Origin: Panacagrimonas sp.
GTDB lineage: Bacteria; Pseudomonadota; Gammaproteobacteria; Nevskiales; Nevskiaceae
Assembly (NCBI RefSeq): GCF_020697055.1
Contig: NZ_JAJFBP010000016.1
Span: 19,940-83,939 of the forward strand
DNA length: 64,000 nucleotides
Direction of reading: 5' to 3'
This document shows, in pieces, positions 46,280 through 55,272 of this stretch; position 1 is the stretch's first letter; the number at the start of each line of letters is the position of its first letter. Made by a program: the position numbers and the translations under genes. The notes under the pieces are model-generated. The model searched no databases and had not been told where the DNA came from. It worked only from the letters and a program-made list of their open reading frames with translations.

Positions 46280-46382
46280 GCGGGATCACCGGGCACGGTC
46301 GCCGGACGTTCAGGACGAGCCGTTACACTCGCGCGCGCAGCTGTCGTTTTTTTCTCCAAATCCTTTCACGAGTCCTGCGCAC

Positions 46383-48971
46383 ATGGCCAAGCCGATCAAG
46401 ATCGTCCTTGCCGTCATTGGTGTCGTGCTGATCCTGGTGTTCGGCGCGGTGTTCGCCGCCGCCGCGCTGTTCGATCCCAACGACTACCGGGACAAGATCA
46501 CCGAGGCGGTCAAGAAGCAGACCGGGCGCGACCTGACGCTCGGCAACATCCAGCTCAGCGTCTTCCCGTGGCTCAAGGTGCGCGTCGCCGACGTGACCTT
46601 CAGCAATGCGCCCGGCTTCGGCACGACGCCGATGGCGCAGGTCAAGGAAGCGCGCGTCGGCGTGCAGCTGCTGCCGCTGCTGCTGGACCGCCAGGTGCAG
46701 GTCAGCACGGTCACGCTCGACGGCCTGCGGCTCGACCTGGCCAAGGACGCCAGCGGCAAGACCAACTGGGACGATCTGGTCAAGTCCCAGGAAGCGCCCG
46801 CCGCGGAGAAGAAGCAGGGTGAAGGCGTCAAGGTCGAGAGCATCGACATCGCCGGTGTGACGCTGCACCAGGCCGACATCAAGTATCGCGATGCGCAGGC
46901 CAACCAGAGCTATCACCTGGAAAGGTTCAATCTCGAAACCGGCGCGCTGCGGCCGGGCCAGGCGACCGACATCGAGGCGTCGCTGACCGCGCACGACCTC
47001 GTCAAGAAACAGTCGGCCGACCTGGCGTTCTCGGCGACCGTGCTGGCCGACATGGTCGCGCAGAAGGCCACGGTCGACGATCTCAAGCTCGACGTGAAGG
47101 CCAACGGCGAAGGCCTGGACGCCACCGCCAAGCTGGTGGGCAACATCGCCGCGGACCTGCAGCACAAGAAGGTCGACGTCGATGGCCTCACGCTGGACTT
47201 CAAGACCGCCATGAAGGACCTGCAGGCCGAAGGCAAGCTGGTGGGCAAGGTGCTGGCGGATCTGGATCAGCAGCAGGTCAGCGTCAGCGGCATGAAGCTC
47301 GACTTCAAGGCCAAGACCCCGACGCTCGAGGCCAAGGGCGATCTCGCCGGCAAGGTGCAGGCGGGCCTCGAGTCCAAGCGCTACCAGGTCGATGGCCTGG
47401 CGCTGGTCGCCGACGCCTCGGGCAGCGCGATTCCCGGCGGCAAGCAGTCGCTCAAGGTCGGCGGCGACGTGGTCTACGACGGCGCCAAGGGCACGGTGAA
47501 ATTCAGCGAAGGCAAGATCGCCGCCGCCGGCCTGGCGATCAGCACGTCGATCACCGGCGAAGGTCTGGCTGGCGACACACCGCGGCTGTCGGGACCGATC
47601 GCGATCGCGCCGTTCGATCCGCGCGCGCTGCTAAAGGCGCTGGGTCAGCAGGAGATCAAGACCACCGATCCCAAGGTGCTGAGCACGGCGAGCCTGTCGA
47701 CGCGCTACAGCGGCAGCTTCAAGTCCGCGCGCTTCGACGACCTGAAGCTGGCGCTCGATGAGACCCACATCGTCGGATCGCTCGCGGTGCGCGACTTCGC
47801 CACACAGGCCATCGAGTTCGCGCTCAAGCTCGATCGCATCGACGCCGATCGCTACCTGGCACCGCCCGAGAAGGCGGTGGCCAAGCCCGCAGCGGCGCAG
47901 AGCACGCAGCAGCTCAACTCGACCGAGCTGCCGATCGATGCGCTGGAGAAGCTCAACGCAACCGGCACGCTCGACGCCGGCGAGCTCAAGCTCAAGGGCG
48001 CCACGCTGAAGAACGTGCAGATCCGCGTCGACGGTCCGAAGGGCTCGCCCAAGGTCGTGCAGCTCGACGCCAACGCCTACGGCGGCAAGTTCGCCACCAA
48101 GACGCGCGTGGTGCCGGGCGCGCGCCCGGACTACGCGCTCAATACGTCGATCGACGCGATGCAGCTCGCACCGATGCTGCAGAACTTCTGGGGCAAGGAC
48201 ATCGTCTCGGGCCTGGGCAACATCAAGCTCGACCTCACGTCCGGCGGCAAGACCGTCGGCGACGTGCGCCGGGGGCTCAACGGCAGCGTGGCGCTCAACT
48301 TCCAGGACGGCGCGGTCAAGGGCTTCAACCTCGGACAAATCGTGCGCCAAGGACAGGCGCTGCTGAAGGGCACCGCGGCGCCCGCCAACGAACCGCAGCA
48401 GACCGACTTCACCGCGATCACGTTCGCCGCGCAGATCGTCAACGGCGTGCTCAAGTCCGACCAGCTCAACGCGCTCAGCCCGCTGTTCCGCCTCGGCGGC
48501 AGCGGCGAGATCAACCTGGTCGACGAGACGCTCAACTACCTGGTTTCGCCCACCATCGTGGGTAGCAGCAAGGGCCAGGGTGGCAAGGGACTCGAAGAGC
48601 TCGCCGGCCTGACCATCCCGATCAAGCTCACCGGCAGCCTCTACAAGCCCAAGTACAAGCTCGACGTGCAGACCGCGCTCAAGCAGAAGGCCGGCGACGA
48701 GCTGCGCGGCAAGCTCGCCGACAAGGTGCTCGGCGGCGAAAGCGGCCAGGCGATGAGCGACGCCGACCTGAAGGCCAAGGCCGGCGAGAAGCTCAACGAG
48801 GAGATCGGCCGCGGCTTGGACAAGCTGTTCGGTGGCGGCAAGAAGAAAAAGAAGAACGCCGAGACGTCCGCGCCGACCGACGCGACGACCGCGCCTGCTG
48901 AAGCAACGCCTCCCGCCGAAGCCGCGCCGGCGGAGCCCGCGACGCCGCCGGCAGAACCCGCGACGCCTTGA
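46383..48971 (+). CDS. AsmA family protein
   Basis: Envelope protein of 862 residues, AsmA/TamB-related bridge-like family thought to help lipid or outer membrane homeostasis. N-terminal TM anchor (MAKPIKIVLAVIGVVLILVFGAVFAAAALFD), then the AsmA domain (DPNDYRDKITEAVKKQTGRDLTLG). The middle region has beta-rich near-repeats (DLKLDVKANGEGLDATAKLVGNI / VDGLTLDFKTAMKDLQAEGKLVG / MKLDFKAKTPTLEAKGDLAGKV). The C-terminal AsmA2-type domain covers about 560-800. It ends in a basic KKKKK segment and a Pro/Ala/Glu tail. The next gene starts within its stop codon. Confidence 0.92.
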   Translation: MAKPIKIVLAVIGVVLILVFGAVFAAAALFDPNDYRDKITEAVKKQTGRDLTLGNIQLSVFPWLKVRVADVTFSNAPGFGTTPMAQVKEARVGVQLLPLLLDRQVQVSTVTLDGLRLDLAKDASGKTNWDDLVKSQEAPAAEKKQGEGVKVESIDIAGVTLHQADIKYRDAQANQSYHLERFNLETGALRPGQATDIEASLTAHDLVKKQSADLAFSATVLADMVAQKATVDDLKLDVKANGEGLDATAKLVGNIAADLQHKKVDVDGLTLDFKTAMKDLQAEGKLVGKVLADLDQQQVSVSGMKLDFKAKTPTLEAKGDLAGKVQAGLESKRYQVDGLALVADASGSAIPGGKQSLKVGGDVVYDGAKGTVKFSEGKIAAAGLAISTSITGEGLAGDTPRLSGPIAIAPFDPRALLKALGQQEIKTTDPKVLSTASLSTRYSGSFKSARFDDLKLALDETHIVGSLAVRDFATQAIEFALKLDRIDADRYLAPPEKAVAKPAAAQSTQQLNSTELPIDALEKLNATGTLDAGELKLKGATLKNVQIRVDGPKGSPKVVQLDANAYGGKFATKTRVVPGARPDYALNTSIDAMQLAPMLQNFWGKDIVSGLGNIKLDLTSGGKTVGDVRRGLNGSVALNFQDGAVKGFNLGQIVRQGQALLKGTAAPANEPQQTDFTAITFAAQIVNGVLKSDQLNALSPLFRLGGSGEINLVDETLNYLVSPTIVGSSKGQGGKGLEELAGLTIPIKLTGSLYKPKYKLDVQTALKQKAGDELRGKLADKVLGGESGQAMSDADLKAKAGEKLNEEIGRGLDKLFGGGKKKKKNAETSAPTDATTAPAEATPPAEAAPAEPATPPAEPATP

Positions 48972-49555
48972 ATCGCCGCTTGCGCGTTCCTGGCGCAGCC
49001 GCGGCGATGATGCTGCTCGCCTCATCGGTCGCCGCCTACGACATCCAGTCCGTCGACGTGCGCCATCAGGGCGATCGCTATCACGTGTCGATGCGCGTGA
49101 CGCTCGATGCGCCCGCATCGGCCAGCTACGCCGTGTTCTCCGATCCCGAGCGCCTGCGCCAGGTCAATCCGGCGATCCGCGAAGTCGAGGTGATCGAGCA
49201 GCGCGGTCCGGATGTGCGCCGCCTCCGGACGCGCGTGCGCGCCTGCGTGTCCTTTTTCTGCCGCCAGCTCGGACAAGTGCAGGACATGCGCTACGAGGGC
49301 GCCGCCGACGGCGGACGCATCGATGCGCAGGTGTTGCCGGAGAGAAGCGACTTCCGTTACGGCCAGGCCTCGTGGATCTTCCGCACCTGCGAATCGAATC
49401 GCACCTGCCTTGCGTTCGACGCCGAACTCGAGCCTGCGTTCTGGGTTCCGCCGCTGCTCGGGCCGTGGCTGATCCAGCGCAAGCTGCGCAGCGAGGCCAT
49501 CGAGACCAGCGCGAATCTCGAGCGGCTCGCGCGCGCGTACACACCGTCGCCATGA
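48968..49555 (+). CDS. Exported SRPBCC/polyketide-cyclase-like protein
   Basis: 195 residues with a signal peptide (LRVPGAAAAMMLLASSVAAYD), so probably periplasmic. The START-like pattern is YHVSMRVTLDAPASASYAVFSDPERLRQVNPAIREVEVIEQRG, and it has two Cys pairs (RACVSFFCR, RTCESNRTC) that could form disulfides. The TTG start at 48968 overlaps the AsmA stop (TTGA). It ends with a 4-bp ATGA overlap with mutY. Coupled genes on both sides suggest an AsmA-SRPBCC-MutY-YggX operon. Confidence 0.85.
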   Translation: MNRRLRVPGAAAAMMLLASSVAAYDIQSVDVRHQGDRYHVSMRVTLDAPASASYAVFSDPERLRQVNPAIREVEVIEQRGPDVRRLRTRVRACVSFFCRQLGQVQDMRYEGAADGGRIDAQVLPERSDFRYGQASWIFRTCESNRTCLAFDAELEPAFWVPPLLGPWLIQRKLRSEAIETSANLERLARAYTPSP

Positions 49556-50790
49556 GCGAGGCGATCGAAGGCGAAGCTTTCGCACCGCGACTGCTGCGCT
49601 GGTTCGATCGGCACGGTCGCCACGACCTGCCCTGGCAGCATCCACGCGAGGCCTATCGCGTGTGGATCAGCGAGGTGATGCTGCAGCAGACACAGGTCGC
49701 CACGGTGATCCCCTACTTCGAACGTTTCATGGCGCGCTTTGCCGACGTACGCAGCCTTGCGCAGGCGCCGATCGACGAGGTGCTGCGACATTGGGCGGGG
49801 CTGGGCTACTACGCGCGGGCGCGCAACCTGCATCGCGCGGCGCAGGCGATCGTCGAACGACACGGCGGCACGTTCCCGGCTGATCTCGACGCGGTGCAGG
49901 CGCTGCCCGGCGTCGGGCGCTCGACCGCCGGCGCGATCCTGGCGCAGGCCCACGGACAGCGGCACGCGATCCTCGACGGCAACGTGCGGCGCGTGCTCGC
50001 GCGCCACGCGGGAATCGAAGGCTGGCCGGGACTGCCGCGCGTGCAGTCGCGGCTGTGGGACGTGGCCCGATCGCATCTGCCGCACGCGCGCCTGGCCGAC
50101 TACACGCAGGCGCTGATGGATCTGGGCAACGCGGTATGCCGCGCGCGCGCGCCGCTGTGCGAGGTCTGCCCGGTGCGCAGCGACTGCGTCGCGCGTCGCC
50201 AGGCGCGCGTGAACCAGATTCCATCGGCGCGACCGGCACGCGAGCGTCCGCAGCGACGATCGCGCGTGCTGCTCGTGGTCGATCCGCGTGGCGAGGTGCT
50301 GCTGCAGCGGCGGGCGCCGTCCGGCATCTGGGGCGGTTTGTGGTGCCCGCCGCTGGTGGCCGAGGACGAGGACCTGGATGCCGCGTGCCGCAACGCTGGC
50401 GCAGATTCACGGAGCGCCCGACCGCTCGCGCCGCTGCGTCATGCGTTCACCCACTTCGACCTCGTGCTGGAGCCCCTGCGCGTGCATCAGGGCAGGCCCG
50501 AAGCGATCACCGATCGCGACCCCGCGTCGCACGCCTGGATTAAGCTTTCGTCTCCCGACTCCTGGCCTGGCCTGCCCGCTCCCATCCGCAAGCTGCTGCT
50601 CGAGGGAATCGACCCACCCCAGACCGACCTGCCACTGCCGCCATGTCCCGCACCGTCCATTGCATCAAGCTCGGCCGCGAAGCCGAAGGGCTCGACCGCC
50701 CGCCCTACCCGGGCGCGCTCGGACAACGCCTCTTCGAAGGCGTCTCCAAGGAAGCCTGGCAAGGCTGGCTCCAGCACCAGACGCGGCTGA
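49552..50790 (+). CDS. mutY: Adenine DNA glycosylase MutY
   Basis: Removes adenine mispaired with 8-oxoguanine. Residues 1-225 hold the catalytic domain with Glu41 ([12 protein letters not shown]), helix-hairpin-helix [12 protein letters not shown] (118-129), catalytic Asp142 in LDGNVRRV and the [4Fe-4S] cysteines C196, C203, C206 and C212. Residues about 235-360 form a Nudix-like 8-oxoG-recognition domain ([26 protein letters not shown]). The frame has no stop until 50790, so the last 48 residues (from about 364) run out of frame through yggX; this basic tail is unlike MutY and may be a lost-stop extension. Confidence 0.95.
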   Translation: MSEAIEGEAFAPRLLRWFDRHGRHDLPWQHPREAYRVWISEVMLQQTQVATVIPYFERFMARFADVRSLAQAPIDEVLRHWAGLGYYARARNLHRAAQAIVERHGGTFPADLDAVQALPGVGRSTAGAILAQAHGQRHAILDGNVRRVLARHAGIEGWPGLPRVQSRLWDVARSHLPHARLADYTQALMDLGNAVCRARAPLCEVCPVRSDCVARRQARVNQIPSARPARERPQRRSRVLLVVDPRGEVLLQRRAPSGIWGGLWCPPLVAEDEDLDAACRNAGADSRSARPLAPLRHAFTHFDLVLEPLRVHQGRPEAITDRDPASHAWIKLSSPDSWPGLPAPIRKLLLEGIDPPQTDLPLPPCPAPSIASSSAAKPKGSTARPTRARSDNASSKASPRKPGKAGSSTRRG

Positions 50791-50927
50791 TCAACGAGTA
50801 TCGACTCGCGCTGTCGGACGCGAGCGCGCGCAAATTTCTCGCCGCGGAAATGGAGAAGTACTTCTTCGGTGGCGGCGACCTTGCGCAGACCTCGTACACA
50901 CCGCCGAAAAACGCACTGGATTCTTGA
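50643..50927 (+). CDS. yggX: Probable Fe(2+)-trafficking protein
   Basis: 94 residues (family about 90). Sequence [55 protein letters not shown] and [16 protein letters not shown] is diagnostic of YggX, which protects against oxidative damage to labile iron and Fe-S proteins. The single Cys (residue 7) is present. Start at ATG 50643 lies 148 bp inside the mutY frame. Co-occurrence with mutY, itself an Fe-S enzyme, is common in proteobacteria. Confidence 0.96.
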   Translation: MSRTVHCIKLGREAEGLDRPPYPGALGQRLFEGVSKEAWQGWLQHQTRLINEYRLALSDASARKFLAAEMEKYFFGGGDLAQTSYTPPKNALDS

Positions 50928-50952
50928 CACTCCGGCAGGCCGCGGCTCTAAT
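50924..50952 (+). promoter_or_regulatory. Sigma-70 promoter of tRNA-Phe
   Basis: TTGACA (50924-50929), 17-bp spacer, TCTAAT (50947-50952), then a GC-rich discriminator (GCGCGGCC). The -35 box overlaps the yggX stop TGA (50925-50927). Confidence 0.85.
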
Positions 50953-50997
50953 GCGCGGCCTCATGCGGCCGCGTCGTCCCTCGCCGCTACACCCGAT

Positions 50998-51073
50998 GGC
51001 CGGGTAGCTCAGTTGGTAGAGCAGGGGATTGAAAATCCCCGTGTCGGCGGTTCGATTCCGTCCTCGGCCACCA
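50998..51073 (+). tRNA. tRNA-Phe (anticodon GAA)
   Basis: 76 nt. Acceptor GGCCGGG/CTCGGCC with one G-T pair, D arm TAGCTCAGTTGGTAGAGC, anticodon loop TTGAAAA (GAA) on stem GGGGA/TCCCC, T arm GGCGGTTCGATTCCGTC, discriminator A and encoded CCA. Its 3' end borders the accessory region that follows, a common position for island insertion. Confidence 0.97.
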
Positions 51074-51790
51074 TCTAATCAATGGGTTACACAGATTCGC
51101 GATTCCGGCCGGATCTCATGTAAGCACTATGTAAGCACGGTCCCCGCGAGCAGATGAGCTGCGGCCATCTCGGTTTGACGGGTGCCGAAGAAATTCACTT
51201 CGGCGAGACGCAAGAACCACAAAAACAACTCCACCCATCGCACCTCGGCGCGTCGGGCGCACCGACTCCACTGCCGAGAACGGTCCGATCAGAACGCGTC
51301 GCTCCGATGGCTAGATGCCGACGTCTGACGTGCCGCAACTCGACCCGGCACTCCCTTTTGCACCAGCTGCATCTGCGGATGGGCCATGGACTAATTTTTC
51401 CGTTTTTCGTCGCCAGCGGCCGTTGCGACCAAACGACAGATCGATCCGGATCAGGCCGCCATCATCTGTGCTGCGTCTTACGCCGCCAGACAGGCTGGTT
51501 CACCACCTCTCGGAACGGAATTTCCTTTACTCCCGGCACAACCGTAATGGGACAGGCGAACAGATACACGATCGTCGTTACCGTGCCCCGAAACCCTGGT
51601 TGATTCCCGCTCGCTCTCACCGCGGCTCCACCGAGCCAACGACAAAAACGCCGTTGCGATTATGAGCCTCGACAATCCCGTCGCCGCCGATGCGGTGACG
51701 GCCTGACCTGGCTCGACGCGGTACGACCCTGTTTCCGATAACGTTAGAGTTCAGTCTGGTTGAACACTGACTGCGACTCCCTTTCGCCTA
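51074..51790. other. Intergenic region after tRNA-Phe, no supportable gene
   Basis: About 700 bp without a convincing gene. It holds ATGTAAGCAC twice in tandem (51118-51127 and 51129-51138), a perfect GCCGAAG-7-CTTCGGC hairpin at 51184-51204, and low-scoring open frames with no family resemblance. It could contain an eroded integrase or an arm-type attachment region, but neither was recognised. Confidence 0.5.
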
Positions 51791-52462
51791 ATGCGTGGCC
51801 ACATTGCGATTCGTCGTCTGGAGTTCGTCGCAGGCACCACTGTGCGCCCCGAAGTACGGGTGTTCACGCAGACCCACGCCACTCGGCACCCTGTACCGTG
51901 GGGAAAGCTGTCGCTAGGCGACTCTGTTTATATGAAGTGGACAGCTGGTCCGATCGTCGCAAAGGCCAGGGTGTCAGGTTTTAGACAGTTCGAGGCGGTC
52001 GACGCGGCGACTTTACGGGCAGCGACTTATGGTTCGACCCTTTACAGTCTGTCGGCCTACTGGACGCAACTCCCACCGCAGTTCTCCGCAGTTGTGGTCC
52101 ACCTTGAGGATGAGCAATGGTTCCAAGAACCCGTAGCGGTCTCTGGACGTAGTTATGGGGAAAGCTGGCTCTGCTTCGACAACGATACGGAGCGCGACAA
52201 GTGGTTGGCGTTCCCAACGCCACGAGAAACCACGCCCCCAAAAGTCCCTCGCCGTCGAACCCGCACCATCCCTCACTCTGTTCGCTTCTCCGTATTTCGC
52301 CGGGACGCCTACACCTGTCGCTACTGCGGTCGCAGTGCCCCGTTCGTGGTACTGCACGTCGACCATGTCACTGCATGGTCGAAGGGCGGTTCCAACGTGG
52401 TTGAGAATTTGGTGACCGCATGCGCCGACTGCAACTTAGGTAAGGGCGCTTCGTCCGCGTAG
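51791..52462 (+). CDS. HNH endonuclease with N-terminal PUA/ASCH-like region
   Basis: 223 residues. The C-terminus is an HNH nuclease: zinc pair CRYCG, HVDHVTAWSKGGSNVVENLVTACADCNLGKG with catalytic His in HVDH, Asn in VENL and second pair CADC. The N-terminal about 150 residues contain a beta-rich stretch (GKLSLGDSVYMKWTAGPIVAKARVSGFRQFEAVDAATLRAA) that resembles ASCH/PUA-like folds; this is pattern recognition only. Nucleases that join SRA, EVE or PUA readers to HNH are known modification-dependent restriction enzymes, so this is a candidate. Base composition is less GC-rich than in the flanks. Confidence 0.75.
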   Translation: MRGHIAIRRLEFVAGTTVRPEVRVFTQTHATRHPVPWGKLSLGDSVYMKWTAGPIVAKARVSGFRQFEAVDAATLRAATYGSTLYSLSAYWTQLPPQFSAVVVHLEDEQWFQEPVAVSGRSYGESWLCFDNDTERDKWLAFPTPRETTPPKVPRRRTRTIPHSVRFSVFRRDAYTCRYCGRSAPFVVLHVDHVTAWSKGGSNVVENLVTACADCNLGKGASSA

Positions 52463-52561
52463 GTGGCATTTCGCGGAGCCTACCGGTTCCGGCTGCATCA
52501 CCATCCAAACGCCGCAGATGCGTCGCCGGCGAGAAATAGCTCGCTGTGCGCGCCTCCGCCG

Positions 52562-53341
52562 TCAATCGCGCGCCCGGAAGAACCCTGCAAGCGTGGCATC
52601 GTTGCTCACCGCGGCTGCAAATTCTTCCAGACGATCGAGTTCGACGATGTCCAATAGGAAGTGCTCATTCTGGCTCCCACCGCGCTGATCCACGTAGGCG
52701 TACTGGACATCGAGGAGAAAATTGCCGTTCACCAATCGCGTCTCAGCCTGTCCGTTAAAATCGGCTGCGTACACCTGAGCAAATGAATTGCAAACAACCA
52801 CTGGGAAATCAAGTGTGATCTGATCGCCGCCATGCCGGCGATCCATGAACACCTTCGGCGCTTGATTCTTCATGGAAACCAGGCCATTAAGGGACTGATT
52901 AAGCGCCTTGTAGAAAGGTTCCGACTCGACATCGCGGCCCTTGGACGAGGCGAAGAGTTTCGCGACTCTATCCGCGGCACCCAAGTAATGATGTTGATCG
53001 GTGTAGGTATTCGTAGCCTCATACCCTCTGGAGACCAGCATCCGCTTAACTGCGACGCGGTCTTTCGCTGTAAACCAGAAGACCGATGGGCCTTGCAAAT
53101 ACTTGCATTCGACAAAAAGGCGTATCGCTATCGTCCCTTGATATTTACCCCATGAATTACTGAACTGCTGAGTCTTCTCCGCGATTAGATCTAGCTCGCG
53201 GGCCTTCCCCTGAGACTGGTCTAGATAATACGGACTAATCGTTATAGTCCATCCGTTGGCCACGAACCAACGGGCAACCTTCGCGTGAAACGAATTGCCA
53301 CTGCCGTCGATCAGCTCTTGTACTACGGCCGGGATGCTCAC
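52562..53341 (-). CDS. PD-(D/E)xK nuclease-like protein
   Basis: 259 residues from GTG 53341, where AAGGGA lies about nine bases upstream; an alternative TTG at 53398 adds 19 residues. The core resembles a PD-(D/E)xK active site: ARELDLIAEK (D51), then RLFVECKYLQ (E78, K80), preceded by a helix with GNSFHAKVARWFVANGW. The C-terminal half (VVVCNSFAQVYAADFNGQAETRLVNGNFLLDVQYAYVD) is unfamiliar. No methyltransferase gene adjoins it. It may be a solitary restriction-type nuclease; not named by a known family here. Confidence 0.6.
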   Translation of the reverse strand: MSIPAVVQELIDGSGNSFHAKVARWFVANGWTITISPYYLDQSQGKARELDLIAEKTQQFSNSWGKYQGTIAIRLFVECKYLQGPSVFWFTAKDRVAVKRMLVSRGYEATNTYTDQHHYLGAADRVAKLFASSKGRDVESEPFYKALNQSLNGLVSMKNQAPKVFMDRRHGGDQITLDFPVVVCNSFAQVYAADFNGQAETRLVNGNFLLDVQYAYVDQRGGSQNEHFLLDIVELDRLEEFAAAVSNDATLAGFFRARD

Positions 53342-53436
53342 CGATGTTCCCTTGGCATTGTTCTCTCCGGCGGGTCTGGCCGAAGGGTAGCGCGTCAACT
53401 GCGCGAAGCACCTAACCGCTGGTACGTAACTCTGGT

Positions 53437-53778
53437 CTAGCGCGTGGGGATTGGACGCTCTCGAAGGACCTTGCGCCTTCCGTCACGCCCGACCTGCACA
53501 TATTCCTGGTACCCGTTGCGGCACCGCATGAACGTCGGGTCTACCACGCCGCCGCTCTCGGTCATGCACTCGTCCTTGGATCGTGGCTTCACCGTCACCC
53601 ACTCTGCCTGAGAGCCAGTGGCGCCCTTCATGACGCCCTCCCCCACCACCTCGCCGACGCCTGCCCCAAATTCACCAACGGCACGGCCAGCGTCCCTCGC
53701 GGCGCCTTGCGAATACGCCGGCACGCTTGCGGTAAGCCCAACAAAGGTGGCAAGAACGACGAATCGACTGATGGGCAT
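53437..53778 (-). CDS. Small exported hypothetical protein
   Basis: 113 residues from ATG 53778 with a signal peptide (MPISRFVVLATFVGLTASVPAYSQ). The mature part has a glycine-rich run (AVGEFGAGVGEVVGEGVMKGATG) and a Cys pair (DECMTESGG, FMRCRNG) ahead of a basic C-terminus. No family recognised. It lies between two putative nuclease genes on the same strand. Confidence 0.55.
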   Translation of the reverse strand: MPISRFVVLATFVGLTASVPAYSQGAARDAGRAVGEFGAGVGEVVGEGVMKGATGSQAEWVTVKPRSKDECMTESGGVVDPTFMRCRNGYQEYVQVGRDGRRKVLRERPIPTR

Positions 53779-53888
53779 GGCGGTGTCCGGTGGTTCAGTG
53801 GCGATGTTAGTCCGCACAGCCGCCCTACGGCGACAATCGCTCCGCCTGGACCAGGATGCACCTACTTCAGGCAGCCTCGGTTTTCGCA

Positions 53889-54917
53889 CTACTTCTGTCG
53901 AAAGGTGCCCAGCATCAACTTTAGCCGAGTGATCACTGCAGGGTCGCTCACCAGAACGTATTGCCCCGAATACTCGGTTTTTTGCATGTACGTGGCCTGG
54001 AAAAGCTGTCCGTGTTGGTACGACTCGACCAGTGACCACGTGACCATATCGCCGTCAATGCCGTCACAGTGATACCGATGCTTGAAAGCGGGCTGTTCGT
54101 AGAACTGCCCCGGCTTGATAGTGCCGTCAAATCCGAGAGGGATGGCGCTCTTTCGGATTGAATGTCGGACATTTCCCGCTAGGTCGCTCAGCTCTACCTG
54201 TGTATCTATTCCATCACGAATGTGACTGTCGAGAATCGGCGCTGAAGTGAACCGAACATCAATGACACTACATTTGAAAGTAAAGCGCGAAACGTGTCGC
54301 TCACCTTCATACGGTACGTAGAGGATCGACCCCGGAGGAAGATCAAGGGGCACCGTTTCGGGTTGGGCCGGAAGAGGATTTGCCCGCTGCCATCGCGCGA
54401 TCAAAGATTCGGGCGACGCCACTCCGCCTGTAGCAAGAATCCGCGAATGCAGCATCAGATAGTGGAGCCGCCCGCCCCAATCCTCCAGCTCATACGTACC
54501 GCCTCCGCTCAACGTGAAGACTGCATTCTCCACCTTAAGCGCGGGGCTCATCCGCTCTGCAATAGTGCCGACACTCTCGGTGGTGCGTTCGTTTATGACC
54601 AACAGCTCAATGCCATTACGCTCGGCAACGGCCGCGCAACCAGACTGGAAGCCCGTTGTTGAAACAAGGACCGCCTTGTTCGCATTCGCATCGCGGGCTT
54701 TTGTTACCAGCGCGTCAACCTTCTCGACGGGGATCTTAGAGCCGTAGTCCTTGCATTCGATTACCGTGAGGTAGTCGTGCAAGCCGTATTTGAAACGGAC
54801 TGTTACATCAAACTGACGGCCCTCGATTACGTCGTTCCAGGTCACCACGCCTCCCTTCGACTCGGCGTGATGAATCGCAGCAACTAACCTTTCGAGCGGC
54901 TTACCCTTCTTTTCCAA
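53889..54917 (-). CDS. Mrr-like restriction endonuclease-type protein
   Basis: 342 residues. The N-terminal domain (about 1-110) matches the Mrr_cat/PD-(D/E)xK pattern: RQFDVTVRFKYGLHDYLTVIECKDYGSKIPVEKVDALVTKA with D37, E54 and K56, then NKAVLVSTTGFQSGCAAVAERNGIELLVI. The C-terminal about 230 residues are unfamiliar and beta-rich (GSILYVPYEGERHVSRFTFKCSVIDVRF, DTQVELSDLAGNVRHSIRKSAIPLGFDG). The TTG start at 54917 is supported by GGAGG six bases upstream. Mrr proteins are type IV, modification-dependent nucleases; here the specificity is inferred only. Codon use is less GC-biased than in the flanks. Confidence 0.75.
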   Translation of the reverse strand: MEKKGKPLERLVAAIHHAESKGGVVTWNDVIEGRQFDVTVRFKYGLHDYLTVIECKDYGSKIPVEKVDALVTKARDANANKAVLVSTTGFQSGCAAVAERNGIELLVINERTTESVGTIAERMSPALKVENAVFTLSGGGTYELEDWGGRLHYLMLHSRILATGGVASPESLIARWQRANPLPAQPETVPLDLPPGSILYVPYEGERHVSRFTFKCSVIDVRFTSAPILDSHIRDGIDTQVELSDLAGNVRHSIRKSAIPLGFDGTIKPGQFYEQPAFKHRYHCDGIDGDMVTWSLVESYQHGQLFQATYMQKTEYSGQYVLVSDPAVITRLKLMLGTFRQK

Positions 54918-55039
54918 CTCTGCCTCCGCAACAAAATCTCTCGGAACTTGCCATGCGCATACGAGGCAATACGGCTGAGGAGGTGCGCCCGCCGGCGTGC
55001 GTGCCTGGCACGGCCGTTAGACGCGGAAAGGGGCGGTGA

Positions 55040-55237
55040 CTAGTGACGCACCTCTACCCACTCCATCGCCTCAATCTTCAACCGCTGCGCCTCGCTCTCT
55101 GACACCTCGTCCGGGCGGTTCAGCACCGTCGCCCAACCGTTGGCACTAAGCAAGATCTGTACACCGCTCGTGTGCGTCGCGCGCACGCTGCCCTTGTCGC
55201 CGAAAGGTTCAATCAACCAGGGTGAGTTGAAGTCCAT
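55040..55237 (-). CDS. Small hypothetical protein
   Basis: 65 residues, no known family. N-terminus MDFNSPWLIEPFGDKGSVRATHTSGVQILL, C-terminus helical (DEVSESEAQRLKIEAMEW). Its only support is coherent protein-like sequence and the absence of competing frames; the ribosome binding site is weak. Confidence 0.45.
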   Translation of the reverse strand: MDFNSPWLIEPFGDKGSVRATHTSGVQILLSANGWATVLNRPDEVSESEAQRLKIEAMEWVEVRH

Positions 55238-55272
55238 GACGCGACTCTAGGTAAGGCGCTGAGACAATCTAG

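Noticed and set aside
48832..49551. Upstream part of the MutY frame
   Set aside because: Overlaps the AsmA C-terminus and the SRPBCC gene; the normal MutY N-terminus begins at 49552.
51154..51665. Overlapping plus-strand frames of 149 and 116 residues after tRNA-Phe
   Set aside because: No family resemblance, odd composition, no ribosome binding site. Not an integrase.
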